A stretch of 64,000 nucleotides of DNA from Leptolyngbya sp. FACHB-60 (GCF_014695775.1 NZ_JACJOX010000014.1:1-64000), one strand, 5' to 3'; shown: positions 21,907-32,336, counted from the stretch's first letter. Made by a program: numbers and translations. The notes: generated by a model not told the origin, from the sequence alone.

Positions 21907-23664
21907 CTAGAGATATTGACTAAACTGCTTGCTGACCCCCCGCAATTCGGGGAGGTAGGGAAGGACTTCACCATAGGTTTTTTGGGCATTGTGAACCCGA
22001 TAGTTCACAAGTACATCAGGAATGTGGATGACCTTTGCTCCTGCACGAGCCATTCGAAGCCACAGTTCATAATCCATGCTGTAAAAAAGGTCTTCCTTGA
22101 GACGAGCGCCTGAGCGTTCCCAAATATCGCGAGTCCAAAAAACTTCAGGCTGATAGAAGAAATATCCCTTTAACCAACAATTATCAATATCCAATAATTT
22201 TTCTAGCGATAAAGGAACAACCTGGCCGATCGGCATTTGATCGTGATGAATTGTAGAAAGTTCAGGACTATAATCATGGTATAGACGACAACCTCCAGTC
22301 ACAATATCACACTCGTAGATTTTAAGAGCCTGTGCTACCCGCATTAAGGTGCCGGGTAGATAGTAATCATCACTATTGAGCCATGCCAAAATATCCCCAG
22401 TGGCATGACTAAATCCTTTATTCAGCGCGTTAGCCTGACCCTGATCCGGCTCGCTGACGCAATAAGTAAGTTCATGTCTGTAGCGATCGAGAATTGCTGA
22501 GGTGTTGTCGGTAGATCCTCCATCGATGACGATATACTCCAGATTCGGATATCCTTGCATCAATACCGAACGGATTGTTTCTTCCAAGAATGCTCCCTGG
22601 TTGAGAGTCACTGTAATGATGGAAATTTTGGGAAATTTGTACCCTGATGATAATCTTTCAGGAAGTTGGGCGGTAGGATAGTTCCAAGGCCAGGCATAAC
22701 GCTTATTGAAGTCCTGATTCTCAAACGGATCAACCCAACTTTCAGCCGGAGCTTCGTAGAAATTTAGAGTTGAAGATAGTTTTTCACCGGGAACCCAATC
22801 AAATTCTGAGTTAATCATGGCAGGAAAGGTAATGATCCGAGTTTGAGGCGTAAGGTGTCCTTTTAGGAGTAGAAGACTATTTGGTGAGGTGTTACTGCTA
22901 AGGCAGAGTAAATCACAGTTCTTGAGGCTATCAGTATAGGGGTTTGCTAACCAACTTTCTAAGGTGTCAGCAATTGCACATATATTGTAGTTGGCGAGAT
23001 TTGCAATTTCCAGGAAGCTACAGTCAAGACAGGTAACCTGACCTCCGGCTTGGGTGATTGCTTGCAAGAGTGGCAAAATCTGTTGATTGGGCTTTATGCA
23101 GAGAGCGTGCTGTGTTGTGGCAATCAGTACAGATAAGTACTCTAGTATTGGCAGATCGGACTCACCGTTGACCTTAATACCCAAAGCCCTCGCTACGACT
23201 GTTGTTTTGACCAACAGTGTTTCTGTGTCAATGTTAGAGCCGATTGCCTTATTGGGGAATGTCAATCTCTGTAATGTTGGCTGAGCTTTAGATTGGGTGT
23301 CGGGAGGGCTCTCCTGCCCGAATGGAGGATCTTGAAGATCGCTAGTAAGGGTGGCTGGCCGCCATTGATCGCGGAAAAAAAAGTTGTAAAGGGGAACAAA
23401 TATTTTATGATTTCTGTAAACCAGGTCATAGACCTTAACTTTCTGTAAAGTTGTCTTGAATAATTTGCGAATAGAGGCCTTAGTTGTTGAGAGGTAAGCT
23501 AGTTCCTGTTGTAGGGTAAGGGTCTCATGGGTCAAAGCTGAGCGAGACAACTGAACAGATGCAAGTGCTTGTTGTAGGTGAATGATAATCGCTTCTTTTT
23601 CTTGCAATTGATTTTGCAATTGTTTGATATTATCCGATTTGGGTTGACTTTGACTCGGCAGCAT
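21907..23664 (-). CDS. GT2 glycosyltransferase with N-terminal extension
   Basis: The last ~250 residues form a family GT2 (GT-A) catalytic domain: ISIITVTLNQGAFLEETIRSVL, IDGGSTDNT, DQGQANALNKG, LAWLNSDDYY (metal-binding DxD-like), and MDYELWLRM. The N-terminal ~330 residues hold a Gln-rich coiled coil and a domain I cannot assign. The ATG at 23664 is preferred; a GTG at 23703 is also in frame, only 8 bp from a strong hairpin. Probably a polysaccharide glycosyltransferase acting at the inner membrane. Confidence 0.85.
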   Translation of the reverse strand: MLPSQSQPKSDNIKQLQNQLQEKEAIIIHLQQALASVQLSRSALTHETLTLQQELAYLSTTKASIRKLFKTTLQKVKVYDLVYRNHKIFVPLYNFFFRDQWRPATLTSDLQDPPFGQESPPDTQSKAQPTLQRLTFPNKAIGSNIDTETLLVKTTVVARALGIKVNGESDLPILEYLSVLIATTQHALCIKPNQQILPLLQAITQAGGQVTCLDCSFLEIANLANYNICAIADTLESWLANPYTDSLKNCDLLCLSSNTSPNSLLLLKGHLTPQTRIITFPAMINSEFDWVPGEKLSSTLNFYEAPAESWVDPFENQDFNKRYAWPWNYPTAQLPERLSSGYKFPKISIITVTLNQGAFLEETIRSVLMQGYPNLEYIVIDGGSTDNTSAILDRYRHELTYCVSEPDQGQANALNKGFSHATGDILAWLNSDDYYLPGTLMRVAQALKIYECDIVTGGCRLYHDYSPELSTIHHDQMPIGQVVPLSLEKLLDIDNCWLKGYFFYQPEVFWTRDIWERSGARLKEDLFYSMDYELWLRMARAGAKVIHIPDVLVNYRVHNAQKTYGEVLPYLPELRGVSKQFSQYL

Positions 23665-23710
23665 GTTGAATGTTAGTTTTGCTGGATAGAGAGTGACTCG
23701 CACATAGAGA

Positions 23711-23750
23711 CTTGAGTCAATAAGGATAGTATCATCCCTATTGACTCAAG
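23711..23750. repeat. 17-bp inverted repeat (hairpin) upstream of the GT2 gene
   Basis: Arms 23711-23727 and 23734-23750 (CTTGAGTCAATA.GGAT and its complement) match at 16 of 17 positions, with a 6-nt loop. No T run follows on either side, so it does not look like a standard terminator. It lies in the leader of the minus-strand GT2 gene and could be a regulator site or an IS scar. Confidence 0.7.
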
Positions 23751-24229
23751 TGGTATCGAGTCTGTCTAAGGTTCGTTTGTCTCAAGGTAACTGCTAAAGA
23801 GCTATCTGACTAGATTCGCGGGAGTTACACGGATTCGAGTTTTTTACCATACCTTTTCTAAAGTCATAGATTCGGAACCAAAATGAGTTCAGATATATGG
23901 AGTTGGCAAAGCAAGGCGAACATTGTCAGAAGTTCTTACCTTAAAATGTTTGTACTAAGTCTGAGCCTTTCTAGGGCTTCCATAATGGATTATCTCAACG
24001 TCATAATGCGGATCCTAGCCATTTGGGGTGACTGAGGTTAGTCCTTTGAACAAGAACCATTCTCATGATGAATTTTATTAGAACATTGTCTGTTCAGCAA
24101 AGTATCAAATGGTGATAGCACACCTTTACTTCCTAGAAGATTATTGATCTCTACCGCACTCCCCCTAAATGTTGTCGACCTGACTTTGGTGACTAGCTTT
24201 TCCTTCTCGGCGCACTATGGACAGAATGT
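23751..24229. other. No gene seen
   Basis: About 480 bp between divergent halves of the polysaccharide cluster. It is more AT-rich than its surroundings. I find no reading frame with recognisable homology. It borders a stretch of remnants (24230-24928), so it may be degraded mobile DNA; promoters for both directions may also be here. Confidence 0.5.
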
Positions 24230-24928
24230 ATGGATAGCGTACTAGCAAAGCGATTAAAGCTAGGGATTAAGCTCTCATTTGCAATAAGCCTTCTCAAAAT
24301 AAACCATAGTAAGCTTAGTAAGAGAATCCTAAGAAAATTTAACCCGCTAAAGTTTATTTTTGGTCAAGCGATACCAGATGTTATTGCGACTCATTGTGAG
24401 ATTAATGATAAGCAGGGCGTCGGCATTCTTATTCAAAGACTCTTCCCCAAGAGTGACAATAATTCGCCCATTCGTTCCAAAAATCTTTACGGTGGCCGTC
24501 AAAAGTTTGGATTTGCCCATGCCTGTCTCAGCTACAGCGACGGCGAGCATGTAGCTGAGACAGGCAAAGTAGAGGACGTTAGACCCTACTTTGCACAATC
24601 GGTAGCCATGTGTGCACCGCTGTCATCGGGCAGTGGAAGCAAGTACAAGCTTTTAGAGGCGTTAAGTGCTGGAGTACCTATTGTCTGTTCCAGTTTGGCT
24701 TTGGAATGGCTAAGTTTGACTCCTGAGGTCTGTCTATTGAGCACAAACACTGATCAAGATGTAGCATCAGCTCTCTTGCGACTCATGAATGACACGGCCT
24801 TAGGGGCTCGTCTAGCCCATCAAGGGAGAGCGCTTGTATCCCAGCACTACTCCTGGGATGTAAGCCTGCAAGGTATTGATCAGTGGCTTAATGTTATGGC
24901 CAGTATGCCCAAACGAATCACCCAGTAG
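24230..24928 (+). pseudogene. Composite remnant: GT4 C-terminus joined to antisense transposase fragment
   Basis: The reading frame is open, but only its last ~110 residues (from about 24590) look like a protein. There a GT4 C-terminus is seen: SGSGSKYKLLEALSAGVPIV, LLRLMND..LGARLAHQGRALVSQHYSWD. The first half makes no sense on plus. The minus strand over 24347-24520 encodes TATVKIFGTNGRIIVTLG...ADALLIINLTMSRNNI, which resembles the C-terminal part of a DDE transposase. The frame is therefore probably a chance fusion of a truncated glycosyltransferase and a transposase scrap, not a functional gene. Confidence 0.65.
24521..24595. repeat. Two adjacent perfect hairpins at a remnant junction
   Basis: The first is a perfect 16-bp inverted repeat, 24521-24536 and 24550-24565 (GCCTGTCTCAGCTACA and complement), with a 13-nt loop. 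The second, GCAAAGTAG...CTACTTTGC, begins at its 3' edge and ends near 24594. They sit exactly where the antisense transposase scrap meets the GT4 remnant, so they are probably a mobile-element or rearrangement footprint. Confidence 0.75.
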
Positions 24929-24980
24929 CAGTGGCTCTTAACTCCAGAAGACCCCGTTGAGTCATTTACTCTAAGTCATT

Positions 24981-25895
24981 ATGTCGCTTACGTTTAGTGT
25001 CGTTACTCCCTCCTATAATCAAGGGCAATTTATTGAAAGAACGATTCAAAGCGTGCTGACGCAATCTGGGGCGGCAATTGAGTACACGATTTGCGATGGT
25101 GGTAGCACTGACGCAACTGTCAATATTCTGAAGCGCTACAAAGACCGACTGAGGTGGGTTAGCGAGCTAGATGACGGCCAAGCTGATGCCGTTAATAAAG
25201 GGGTGGCCATGACTCATGGCGATATTATTGCTTGGCTAAACTCTGATGATATCTATTACCCCAATGCTCTGGCGAAGGTAGCGGCGGCATTTGAGGCAAA
25301 CCCCGCTCTAGATATTGTCTACGGTGAGGCCGACTGGATTGGAGAAAATGATGAGGTCTTAAAGGCATTTCCCACAGAGCCGTGGCGGTACAACCGCCTC
25401 AAGGAGGTATGCTTCCTTTGCCAACCGGCGGTGTTTTTTAAGCGCTCTATGGTAGATCGTTACGGTGGATTAGATAAGACTCTGCAATATTGCATGGACT
25501 ACGAATTATGGCTGCGGTACGGCCAGCATGCTGTCGTTCACTTTTTACCGGAAAAGCTAGCAGGGTCTAGAATGTATGCCTCGAATAAGACTATGAGTCA
25601 AACCCTAATTGCCCATACTGAAATCAATCAAATGCTGGAGGCTAAGTTAGGGCTGATCCCAGCTAATTGGTTGCTGGGCTATGCTTTGGTAAATGTGGAA
25701 AAAACCTACGGTATTAGCCGCTACGATCGCACTCAAACCCACCGCTTCGTACGTCTACTAGTGCAGTTTTCTTGCCAGGAGCTAATGGCACACAATCCGC
25801 TGGCTTTCTTCAAAATTGCTCCCAAGATGATTTTTTGGTTTCTGGTTCCCGACCGAGCTTGGTTTAGGCGTGAAGACATTTTGGCGCTGGTTTAA
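24981..25895 (+). CDS. GT2 glycosyltransferase
   Basis: A 304-residue family GT2 enzyme. Motifs in order: FSVVTPSYNQGQFIERTIQSVL, YTICDGGSTDAT, DDGQADAVNKG, IIAWLNSDDIYYPNA (metal-binding Asp pair), and MDYELWLRYG. It is close in plan to the C-terminal domain of the 21907-23664 protein. It likely transfers a hexose or deoxyhexose to a lipid-linked glycan. First intact gene of the plus-strand run GT2-GT4-gmd-GT4; the next gene begins 2 bp after its stop. Confidence 0.9.
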   Translation: MSLTFSVVTPSYNQGQFIERTIQSVLTQSGAAIEYTICDGGSTDATVNILKRYKDRLRWVSELDDGQADAVNKGVAMTHGDIIAWLNSDDIYYPNALAKVAAAFEANPALDIVYGEADWIGENDEVLKAFPTEPWRYNRLKEVCFLCQPAVFFKRSMVDRYGGLDKTLQYCMDYELWLRYGQHAVVHFLPEKLAGSRMYASNKTMSQTLIAHTEINQMLEAKLGLIPANWLLGYALVNVEKTYGISRYDRTQTHRFVRLLVQFSCQELMAHNPLAFFKIAPKMIFWFLVPDRAWFRREDILALV

Positions 25896-25897
25896 GT

Positions 25898-27046
25898 ATG
25901 GTCAGGGTTGTGGTAGATGCTACTCCGGTTTTGCCTAAGCCTAGTGGCGTAGGCTTATACGTGCTCAACCTGCTGTGGGCCTTGCGATCGCTGCAAGCAT
26001 CCGAAACCTTTAGCCTCGGCGTTGCCTATCAACCTAGCCTAAAGAACTGGCTACGAGGGAATTTAGCTCTGCCTGAGGCGCTTGCGGTCTATGACGATGT
26101 GGCCGTCTTACCCCTGCCGGTGCGCTTGCTCAACCTGCTGGCCAAAGTGCCTAGAAATCCGGTTTTAGGACAGCTAGAGCATCGGTTTGGTCAGCCCGAC
26201 ATCTATCACGGTACCAACTATGCGGTCTATCCGTGCCGACATAGCCAGCGAGTGATGACGATTTATGATTTGTCCTTCCTGCGCTATCCCGAATATGTGA
26301 CTGCCGTGGTGAGCACCTACAGTCAGCGAGTGCAGCAGTGTCTAGGCTGGACTGATCTGGTGGTGACTATCTCTGAAAGCTCTAAGCGTGACATCGTGGA
26401 GTATATGGGAGTTTCGCCAGAGCGGATATGGGTAACGCCTTTGGCTAGTCGCTACGCTGATGATACCCAGGCAGTTAGCCGTGCTGTAAAAGCGGTTGAT
26501 CTAGGCGATCGCCCCTATATTCTCTTTGTTAGCACCCTGGAACCCCGAAAAAATGTGGTGCGCCTGATTCAGGCTTTTGACCAGCTTAAAAATAAGCATC
26601 GAATTGATCATCAACTAGTGTTGGTGGGCCAAAAAGGATGGCAGTTTGAGCCAATTTTCGAGGCGATCGCAGCTTCTCCCTGGAAGCATCACATTCGCCA
26701 TCTCGACTATCTCTCTGATGCTGAAGTGGCTTATTGCTACAAAAATGCTGATGTCTTTGCCTACCCCTCTCTCTACGAAGGTTTTGGCCTGCCAGTGCTG
26801 GAAGCCATGACTCTGGGCTGCCCAGTGGTTACTGCCAATACGTCGTCTTTACCCGAGGTAGCCGGTGATGCAGCGCTGTTGGTAGACCCTACCAGTGTAG
26901 AAGACCTGGCTGAGGCACTGGGGCGGGTGATCGGCGATCGCTCCCTACGCCAGGCCATGATTGCCCAAGGCTATCAGCAGGCGGCTCAGTTTTCCTGGAC
27001 TCGTACGGCCAAATTAACGCTGGCGGCCTATCGTTCACTACTATAG
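25898..27046 (+). CDS. GT4 glycosyltransferase (mannosyltransferase-like)
   Basis: A 382-residue GT4 enzyme: N-terminal PKPSGVGLYVLNLLWAL, MTIYDLSFLRYPEYV, VTISESSKRDIVEYMGV, then the donor site LEPRKNVVRLIQAF and [18 protein letters not shown] (EX7E). The pattern is that of WbaZ/MtfB-type mannosyltransferases. Adjacent gmd argues for GDP-linked donors (mannose or GDP-6-deoxy sugars). Specificity is inference. It is tightly packed behind the GT2 gene. Confidence 0.9.
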   Translation: MVRVVVDATPVLPKPSGVGLYVLNLLWALRSLQASETFSLGVAYQPSLKNWLRGNLALPEALAVYDDVAVLPLPVRLLNLLAKVPRNPVLGQLEHRFGQPDIYHGTNYAVYPCRHSQRVMTIYDLSFLRYPEYVTAVVSTYSQRVQQCLGWTDLVVTISESSKRDIVEYMGVSPERIWVTPLASRYADDTQAVSRAVKAVDLGDRPYILFVSTLEPRKNVVRLIQAFDQLKNKHRIDHQLVLVGQKGWQFEPIFEAIAASPWKHHIRHLDYLSDAEVAYCYKNADVFAYPSLYEGFGLPVLEAMTLGCPVVTANTSSLPEVAGDAALLVDPTSVEDLAEALGRVIGDRSLRQAMIAQGYQQAAQFSWTRTAKLTLAAYRSLL

Positions 27047-27082
27047 GTAAGCCCAGCCCTATGGATCTAACAAGTAGTTTCA

Positions 27083-28045
27083 ATGGCAAAAAAAGCGTTG
27101 ATTACAGGCCTCACTGGCCAAGACGGCTCTTACCTGGCTGAGCTTTTGTTGTCGCAGGGGTACGAGGTCTGCGGCATGGTCAGGCGCTCTAGTTCCAGTA
27201 GTTTTGAGCGCATCAGCCATTTTTCGAATCAAATTGAAGTTATATCTGGCGATCTGCTAGATCAATTCTCACTGATTGACGCGATCGAGCAGACACAGCC
27301 CGACGAAATTTATAACTTGGCCTCCCAAAGCTACGTGCCCCTGTCTTGGACACAGCCAGCCTTGACCGCTGAGTACACAGCCCTAGGGGTATCTCGCCTG
27401 CTGGAGGCAATTCGGCGCTGCAAGCCCAGCACTCGCTTTTATCAAGCTTCAAGCAGTGAGGTGTTTGGTCAACCCGATGAATCTCCTCAGACCGAGCGCA
27501 CGGCCTTTCGGCCCCGGAATCCCTATGGGGTGGCCAAAGCCTATGCACACTGGATGACGGTCAACTATCGACAAAAGTATGACCTGTACGCCTGCTGTGG
27601 CATTACCTACACCCACGAGTCACCGCGTCGGGGCGCTGAGTTTGTCTTTCGTAAAATTACCCTGGGGGCGGTGCAGATTAAACTCGGCTTAGCCAAGGAA
27701 CTGCGGCTGGGCAATCTAGATGCCCGGCGAGACTGGTGCCATGCCGAGGATGTGGTGATGGCGATGTGGCTGATGCTGCAGCCTGAGAGCCCCGACGACT
27801 ACATTATTGCCAGCGGTGAGACCCATTCTGTGCGTGAATTGGTGGACTGTGCGTTTAGCTACCTGGGTTTGGACTACCAGCAGTATGTCAGCGTTGATCC
27901 AACGTTTTATCGCCCCGATGAGGATGTGCAGCTGGTGGGGTCGATTGACAAGATTAAAACTCAGCTCAACTGGCAGCCGAAGTATTCATTTCAGCGTCTA
28001 GTCGAATCGATGGTTGATCACGACTTGAAAACGTTGAATGGGTAA
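27083..28045 (+). CDS. gmd: GDP-mannose 4,6-dehydratase
   Basis: A 320-residue extended SDR enzyme. It has the NAD(P)-binding GLTGQDGSYLAELLL, the Gmd-type VRRSSSSS..RI, the catalytic Ser/Thr region YQASSSEVFGQ and YxxxK (YGVAKAYAHW), and the family hallmark THESPRRG.EFVFRKI. It converts GDP-mannose to GDP-4-keto-6-deoxymannose, precursor of GDP-fucose, GDP-rhamnose and related sugars. No GDP-fucose synthase or Rmd reductase is adjacent. Slightly shorter than the 340-370 residues usual for Gmd. Confidence 0.92.
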   Translation: MAKKALITGLTGQDGSYLAELLLSQGYEVCGMVRRSSSSSFERISHFSNQIEVISGDLLDQFSLIDAIEQTQPDEIYNLASQSYVPLSWTQPALTAEYTALGVSRLLEAIRRCKPSTRFYQASSSEVFGQPDESPQTERTAFRPRNPYGVAKAYAHWMTVNYRQKYDLYACCGITYTHESPRRGAEFVFRKITLGAVQIKLGLAKELRLGNLDARRDWCHAEDVVMAMWLMLQPESPDDYIIASGETHSVRELVDCAFSYLGLDYQQYVSVDPTFYRPDEDVQLVGSIDKIKTQLNWQPKYSFQRLVESMVDHDLKTLNG

Positions 28046-28095
28046 GCGCGGCCAGCTGATCGTAGGCACAAAATACACGACTGAACGGCTCTTAC

Positions 28096-29169
28096 ATGAC
28101 TGAGGCTTCGCTGCTGATTAATCTGGCGTTTATCCCCGCCAAGCCGACGGGGCTAGGGGTCTATGCGCTCAATCTGATTCAGCATCTTCCGAAGGAAGAC
28201 AGCTGGATTCTCAGCGATCGCCCCATCATCGGGCACCGCCATCTTCCCTCACCCTCAGGGGCGACCACTGATTCAGGCAAGCAGGGCCATGCACGGCGGC
28301 TGTGGTGGACACAGTTTCAGGTGCCGAGGTTGTATCGGCAGGTCGGCGCAAAACTGCTGTTTTCGCCCATACCCGAAACGCCGCTCTGGTCATCGTGCCG
28401 AACGGTGGTGACGGTGCACGACCTAATTCCCCTGCACTTTCCCCAAAAAGGGTCGCCGCTGACGCTGTATTTTCGGCACTATCTGCCCCAGGTCATTCGT
28501 CAAGCTGAGCACGTTGTTTGCGATTCTGAGTCGACCCTGCGCGATATCCACCATTTTTTTGGTCAACTACCCAAGGCAGCAACGGTCGTGCCTCTGGCCT
28601 ACGATGCTGATCACTATCGCTGGCTAGATCTGCCGCGTCAGCCCTATTTTCTCTACGTGGGTAGCCATTATACCTACAAGAACCTGAGCCGTCTGATTGA
28701 GGCCTTTGCCCAGACTACGCTGCCCGACTTTAAGCTGTTGATTGCTGGAGTGCCTGACTCCCGCTATACGCCAGCGCTGCAAGCTCAGGTAGAGGCGATG
28801 GGGCTGGGTGATCGCGTTCAGTTTTTGGCCTACGTGCCCTACGACGAACTGCCTCGATTGATTAACCAGGCGATCGCGCTGGTGTTTCCCAGTCTGTGGG
28901 AAGGGTTTGGCCTGCCCGTCCTAGAGGCAATGGCCTGCGGCACCCCAGTGATTACGTCCAACGTTTCTTCGCTGCCCGAGGTGGTTGGGGATGCGGCGCT
29001 GTCAATCGACCCCTACAACGTCGGTGAACTGGCCGAGGCGATGACCGCTGTGGCCAATGACCCCACGCTTTGGGCGACGCTTCACCAAGCTGGGCTAGCA
29101 CGGGTGAAGGCCTTTAGCTGGAAGCAGACCGGACATCAGACTAGCGAGATTCTTCAGCATTATTTATGA
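28096..29169 (+). CDS. GT4 glycosyltransferase
   Basis: A 357-residue GT4 enzyme resembling the one at 25898-27046: [70 protein letters not shown], and [23 protein letters not shown]. It is the last gene of the polysaccharide cluster and is likely also a mannosyl- or deoxyhexosyl-transferase. Confidence 0.9.
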   Translation: MTEASLLINLAFIPAKPTGLGVYALNLIQHLPKEDSWILSDRPIIGHRHLPSPSGATTDSGKQGHARRLWWTQFQVPRLYRQVGAKLLFSPIPETPLWSSCRTVVTVHDLIPLHFPQKGSPLTLYFRHYLPQVIRQAEHVVCDSESTLRDIHHFFGQLPKAATVVPLAYDADHYRWLDLPRQPYFLYVGSHYTYKNLSRLIEAFAQTTLPDFKLLIAGVPDSRYTPALQAQVEAMGLGDRVQFLAYVPYDELPRLINQAIALVFPSLWEGFGLPVLEAMACGTPVITSNVSSLPEVVGDAALSIDPYNVGELAEAMTAVANDPTLWATLHQAGLARVKAFSWKQTGHQTSEILQHYL

Positions 29170-29222
29170 GTAAGTTTTAAGTTTTAGTTATTCAAAACTC
29201 AGAACTCGACATTCAGAACTAA

Positions 29223-29672
29223 TTAACGGTGGCTGACCCGCACGAGCCAGTAGCTAATAGCCAGGGCAAAGATAGCGATCGCCAGCCCAATCAGGGTCGT
29301 ACCCGACACCTTGGTCAGGTCGAGAATAATGAACTTGCGGCCTACCGCCGTCAGGGCCGTAGCAATGACCAGCTCGACCTGCACCACGTGCTTTTGAATA
29401 TAGGCGGTGATATTTTCTAAAATCTCCAGGGCGATCAGCACCGTTAAAAAGAGGCCAAAAATATCGATTACGGTCTGGCCCAAAAACGCGCCGGGGGCGG
29501 TGGTGAAAATGGCTTGGATCAGCACTACTACCAGATCAAACACGATCGCCAAAATAACGACGACCATGCCCAGAGAAAGCACCTTCGAGATGCTGCCCTC
29601 AAACTGGTGCAGGCGACTTAAAAAAGTGTCGTTTTCGAGTTGCTTGATCAACCGTTTGGCCCAGTTTGCCAT
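29223..29672 (-). CDS. PsiE family membrane protein (phosphate-starvation-inducible type)
   Basis: About 149 residues from the ATG at 29672. A longer start at 29765 would overlap narB by 80 bp and is not favoured. Four hydrophobic segments and EILENITAYIQKHVVQVELVIATALTAVGRKFI identify the PsiE family. Role unknown; some members respond to phosphate limitation. It follows narB by 13 bp and may be cotranscribed with it. Confidence 0.82.
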   Translation of the reverse strand: MANWAKRLIKQLENDTFLSRLHQFEGSISKVLSLGMVVVILAIVFDLVVVLIQAIFTTAPGAFLGQTVIDIFGLFLTVLIALEILENITAYIQKHVVQVELVIATALTAVGRKFIILDLTKVSGTTLIGLAIAIFALAISYWLVRVSHR

Positions 29673-29685
29673 CGATGCTGACTGC

Positions 29686-31920
29686 TCAAGAAGTGGGTGC
29701 TGCTGAGAGAATAGACGATTCTGTAGTCTTTGGTAAAGTTTCTGCGGCGACAGTTGCCGCTTCAAGACACTTCAGCGGCACGACTTGTACCGCGCAGGCT
29801 TTGAGTTCGGGCTGGCCTGAGATCGGGCAGACGACCGGGTGAGTGAGGGCGTTGCACTCGGCATCTTCGGCCCACAGATTGCCCCAGTGCATGGGCACGA
29901 ACAGAGTGCCCCGGCGAATGTTTTGGGTGACCAGCAGTGGCAGCCGGACCCTACCTCGGGGCGATCGCACCTCTACCCATTCGCCCCCCTGCACCTGGAG
30001 CTGCTGGGCATCGCGGGGGTTAATCTCTAGAAACGGGGCGGGGTGCATTTTCTGAATTTTTTCGATGCGCCCGGTGCGGGTTTGAGTGTGCCAGTGGCCG
30101 TAGAGCCGCCCGGTGGTTAGCACAAAGGGGTACTGGTCGTCGGGCGGTTCCGCTAACCCGTTGGAATGGAGGGCGGCAAAGCGGGCCCGGCGATCGGCGG
30201 TGTTGAAAATACCTCGGGTGTAGAGGCGCTTGTCGTAGCGGGTAGCGGCGGTGGCGGCCGTCTCGGGGTCGGGACAGGGCCACTGAATGGGGCCCTGTTC
30301 TCGCAGGCGCTCGTGGCTGAGGCCAGTGATATCGCAGGGTTGCCCTCGGGTGCTTTGGGCAAACTCGCGGTAGACCTCGGCGCTGGTGACGAAGTTAAAC
30401 TGATCGGCAAATCCCAGGCGACGGCCCACCTCGGCAAAAATCTTCCAGTCGGGGCGGGCCTCACCGGGGGGCAAGCGAAAGGCGGCGCAGAGGGTGACTA
30501 CCCGCTCTGAGTTGGTCATGGTGCCGGTTTTTTCGCCCCACTGGGCGGCGGGCAGCAGCAGGTGGGCAAACGCGGCGGTCTCGGTAGGGTAGTAGGCGTC
30601 TTGGTAGACAGTAAAGGGCGACTGGCGCAGCGCCGCCTTGGTGCGGTTGAGGTCGGGCAGACTGACCGCCGGGTTGGTGGCGGCGATCCACAACAGACCT
30701 ACCTGCTGCTGCTCCAGGGCCAGCATCATTTCGCCCACGGCCAGGCCGGGGGTGGCTGAAATCTGCCCAGCGGGCAGCCCCCAGAACTCCTCCATCTGGC
30801 GGCGATGGTCGGGGTTTTTCACCAGACGATAGCCCGGCAAAATGTGGGATAGTCCCCCGGCCTCGCGTCCGCCCATGGCGTTTGGCTGCCCAGTGAGGGA
30901 AAATGGCCCCGCCCCTGGCCGGCCAATATTGCCAGTCATCAAGTGGAGGTTGATCAGCGATCGCACCTTCGCCGTCCCCTCCGACGACTGGTTGAGCCCC
31001 ATTGACCACAGCGACAACACTGCCTTGGCATCGGCCCAGGCGTGGGCGGCGGTTTCTAAATCGGCGACGGTAATGTCGCAGCGCTCGGCCACAATGGTCG
31101 GCTCGTAGTGGCGCAGCACCTCGGTGTAGGCGGCAAACCCTTGGGTGCAACCGTCGATAAACTCGGGGTCAAGGCTGCCCCAGCGCAGCAGCAGGTGGCC
31201 AATGCCGTTGAGCAGGGTAATGTCGCTGCCGGGGCGAATGGCGAGGTGCAGGTCGGCGGCCTTGGCCGTGTCGGTGCGGCGGGGGTCAACCACGATGAGC
31301 TTGACGTGACCGTGGCGCTTATGGTGCTTGCGCAGGCGGTTAAAGACGATGGGGTGGCACTCTGCAGTGTTGGTGCCGATCAAAAAGGCGCAGTCAGTAG
31401 CCTCCAGATCGGCGTAGCAGCAGGGCGGGCCGTCGCTGCCGAAGCTCTGGATGTAGCCCGCCACCGCCGACGACATGCACAGCCGGGAGTTGGCGTCAAA
31501 GTTGTTGGTGCCCAGACAGCCCTTCACCAGTTTTTGGGCGACGTAGTAGTCTTCGGTTTGAAATTGCCCCGAGCCATAGACACAGATGCCGTCGGAGCCC
31601 ATCGTGTCGCGCACGGCCTGAATGCGGTTGACGATCGCATCCAGCGCCACTTCCCACGACACCCGCTGGAAGGGATCGTCGAGGGAGGTCCGCATCATGG
31701 GGTACTTGAGCCGATCGCGATCGAGGGATTCGGCCACGGTGGCTCCCTTGACGCACACCATGCCCTGGCTGGAGGGGTGGGCGCGATCGCCCCGCGTTTG
31801 CCACAGCGGATTGCCTGCTGCGTCGCGGTTAGTGGGCTTGTTGGGCTGGGCCGGAGGTAAGACTTCCAGGCCGCAACCCACGCCGCAGTAAGGACACAAG
31901 GTTTTAGCCGGATCGGTCAT
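29686..31920 (-). CDS. narB: Ferredoxin-nitrate reductase
   Basis: A 744-residue molybdopterin oxidoreductase, the usual length for cyanobacterial NarB. The N-terminal CPYCGVGC...GMVCVKG gives the four Cys of the [4Fe-4S] cluster. [31 protein letters not shown] (with the Mo-ligand Cys), and [10 protein letters not shown] follow. The C-terminal molydopterin-dinucleotide-binding domain is present ([17 protein letters not shown]). It reduces nitrate to nitrite with ferredoxin. It lies downstream of nirA on the same strand, without nitrate-transporter genes between. Confidence 0.95.
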   Translation of the reverse strand: MTDPAKTLCPYCGVGCGLEVLPPAQPNKPTNRDAAGNPLWQTRGDRAHPSSQGMVCVKGATVAESLDRDRLKYPMMRTSLDDPFQRVSWEVALDAIVNRIQAVRDTMGSDGICVYGSGQFQTEDYYVAQKLVKGCLGTNNFDANSRLCMSSAVAGYIQSFGSDGPPCCYADLEATDCAFLIGTNTAECHPIVFNRLRKHHKRHGHVKLIVVDPRRTDTAKAADLHLAIRPGSDITLLNGIGHLLLRWGSLDPEFIDGCTQGFAAYTEVLRHYEPTIVAERCDITVADLETAAHAWADAKAVLSLWSMGLNQSSEGTAKVRSLINLHLMTGNIGRPGAGPFSLTGQPNAMGGREAGGLSHILPGYRLVKNPDHRRQMEEFWGLPAGQISATPGLAVGEMMLALEQQQVGLLWIAATNPAVSLPDLNRTKAALRQSPFTVYQDAYYPTETAAFAHLLLPAAQWGEKTGTMTNSERVVTLCAAFRLPPGEARPDWKIFAEVGRRLGFADQFNFVTSAEVYREFAQSTRGQPCDITGLSHERLREQGPIQWPCPDPETAATAATRYDKRLYTRGIFNTADRRARFAALHSNGLAEPPDDQYPFVLTTGRLYGHWHTQTRTGRIEKIQKMHPAPFLEINPRDAQQLQVQGGEWVEVRSPRGRVRLPLLVTQNIRRGTLFVPMHWGNLWAEDAECNALTHPVVCPISGQPELKACAVQVVPLKCLEAATVAAETLPKTTESSILSAAPTS

Positions 31921-32336
31921 AAGCTCAATGGGTAAACAGCAATAGATGTGGATTGGAGGGATGGCGAAAGCGTGGTTGGAGATCCCTCCTCCCCCTTAAA
32001 AGGGATGGTGGTTAGGTGCTTGCTCAGAGAGACCTAGGGTACGGAGATAGCCAATGATGCATTTGTTGTGGAGTTATCTACAATCCCTGAAAAATGCTGT
32101 ACCCCTCTTAGCCAGGTAAATTTTCCCTCTTTTTAAGGGGGCTACCGACAAAGCTCCTACAGCAGAGACTTAGAGGATCGATTCAGATCTTTAAAAACAC
32201 CTCACTCCAAAATCTTCCAAAAACACAAGGTTGTGAAAACCTAATATTCGCTATCGCCACTGAGCTCTGGACTGTGCTACGTTTGCCTCAAATGCAAACT
32301 GTGTGTCCTGGGGCCGTTGGCCCACAGGACATTTTT
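31921..32336. other. Intergenic region between nirA and narB
   Basis: A 416-bp gap where many cyanobacteria carry nitrate-transport genes. It holds no coding sequence. It contains an NtcA-like site (32068-32081) and a plus-strand terminator hairpin (32305-32338) that no plus-strand gene explains. A small RNA read on plus is possible. Confidence 0.6.
32068..32081. promoter_or_regulatory. NtcA-like site upstream of narB
   Basis: GTGGAGTTATCTAC is one base off the NtcA consensus GTA-N8-TAC; read on minus it is GTA-N8-CAC. It lies about 150 bp before the narB start. I do not see a clear -10 box (TAN3T) at the usual spacing, so support is modest. Confidence 0.35.

Noticed and set aside
29672-29765. 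Extended PsiE start overlapping narB by 80 bp
   Set aside because: The extra N-terminus lacks family similarity and an ATG directly after the narB stop gives a normal-length protein.
30461-31860. Long antisense and alternate-frame ORFs over narB
   Set aside because: narB is complete with all cofactor motifs; the others have no recognisable features.
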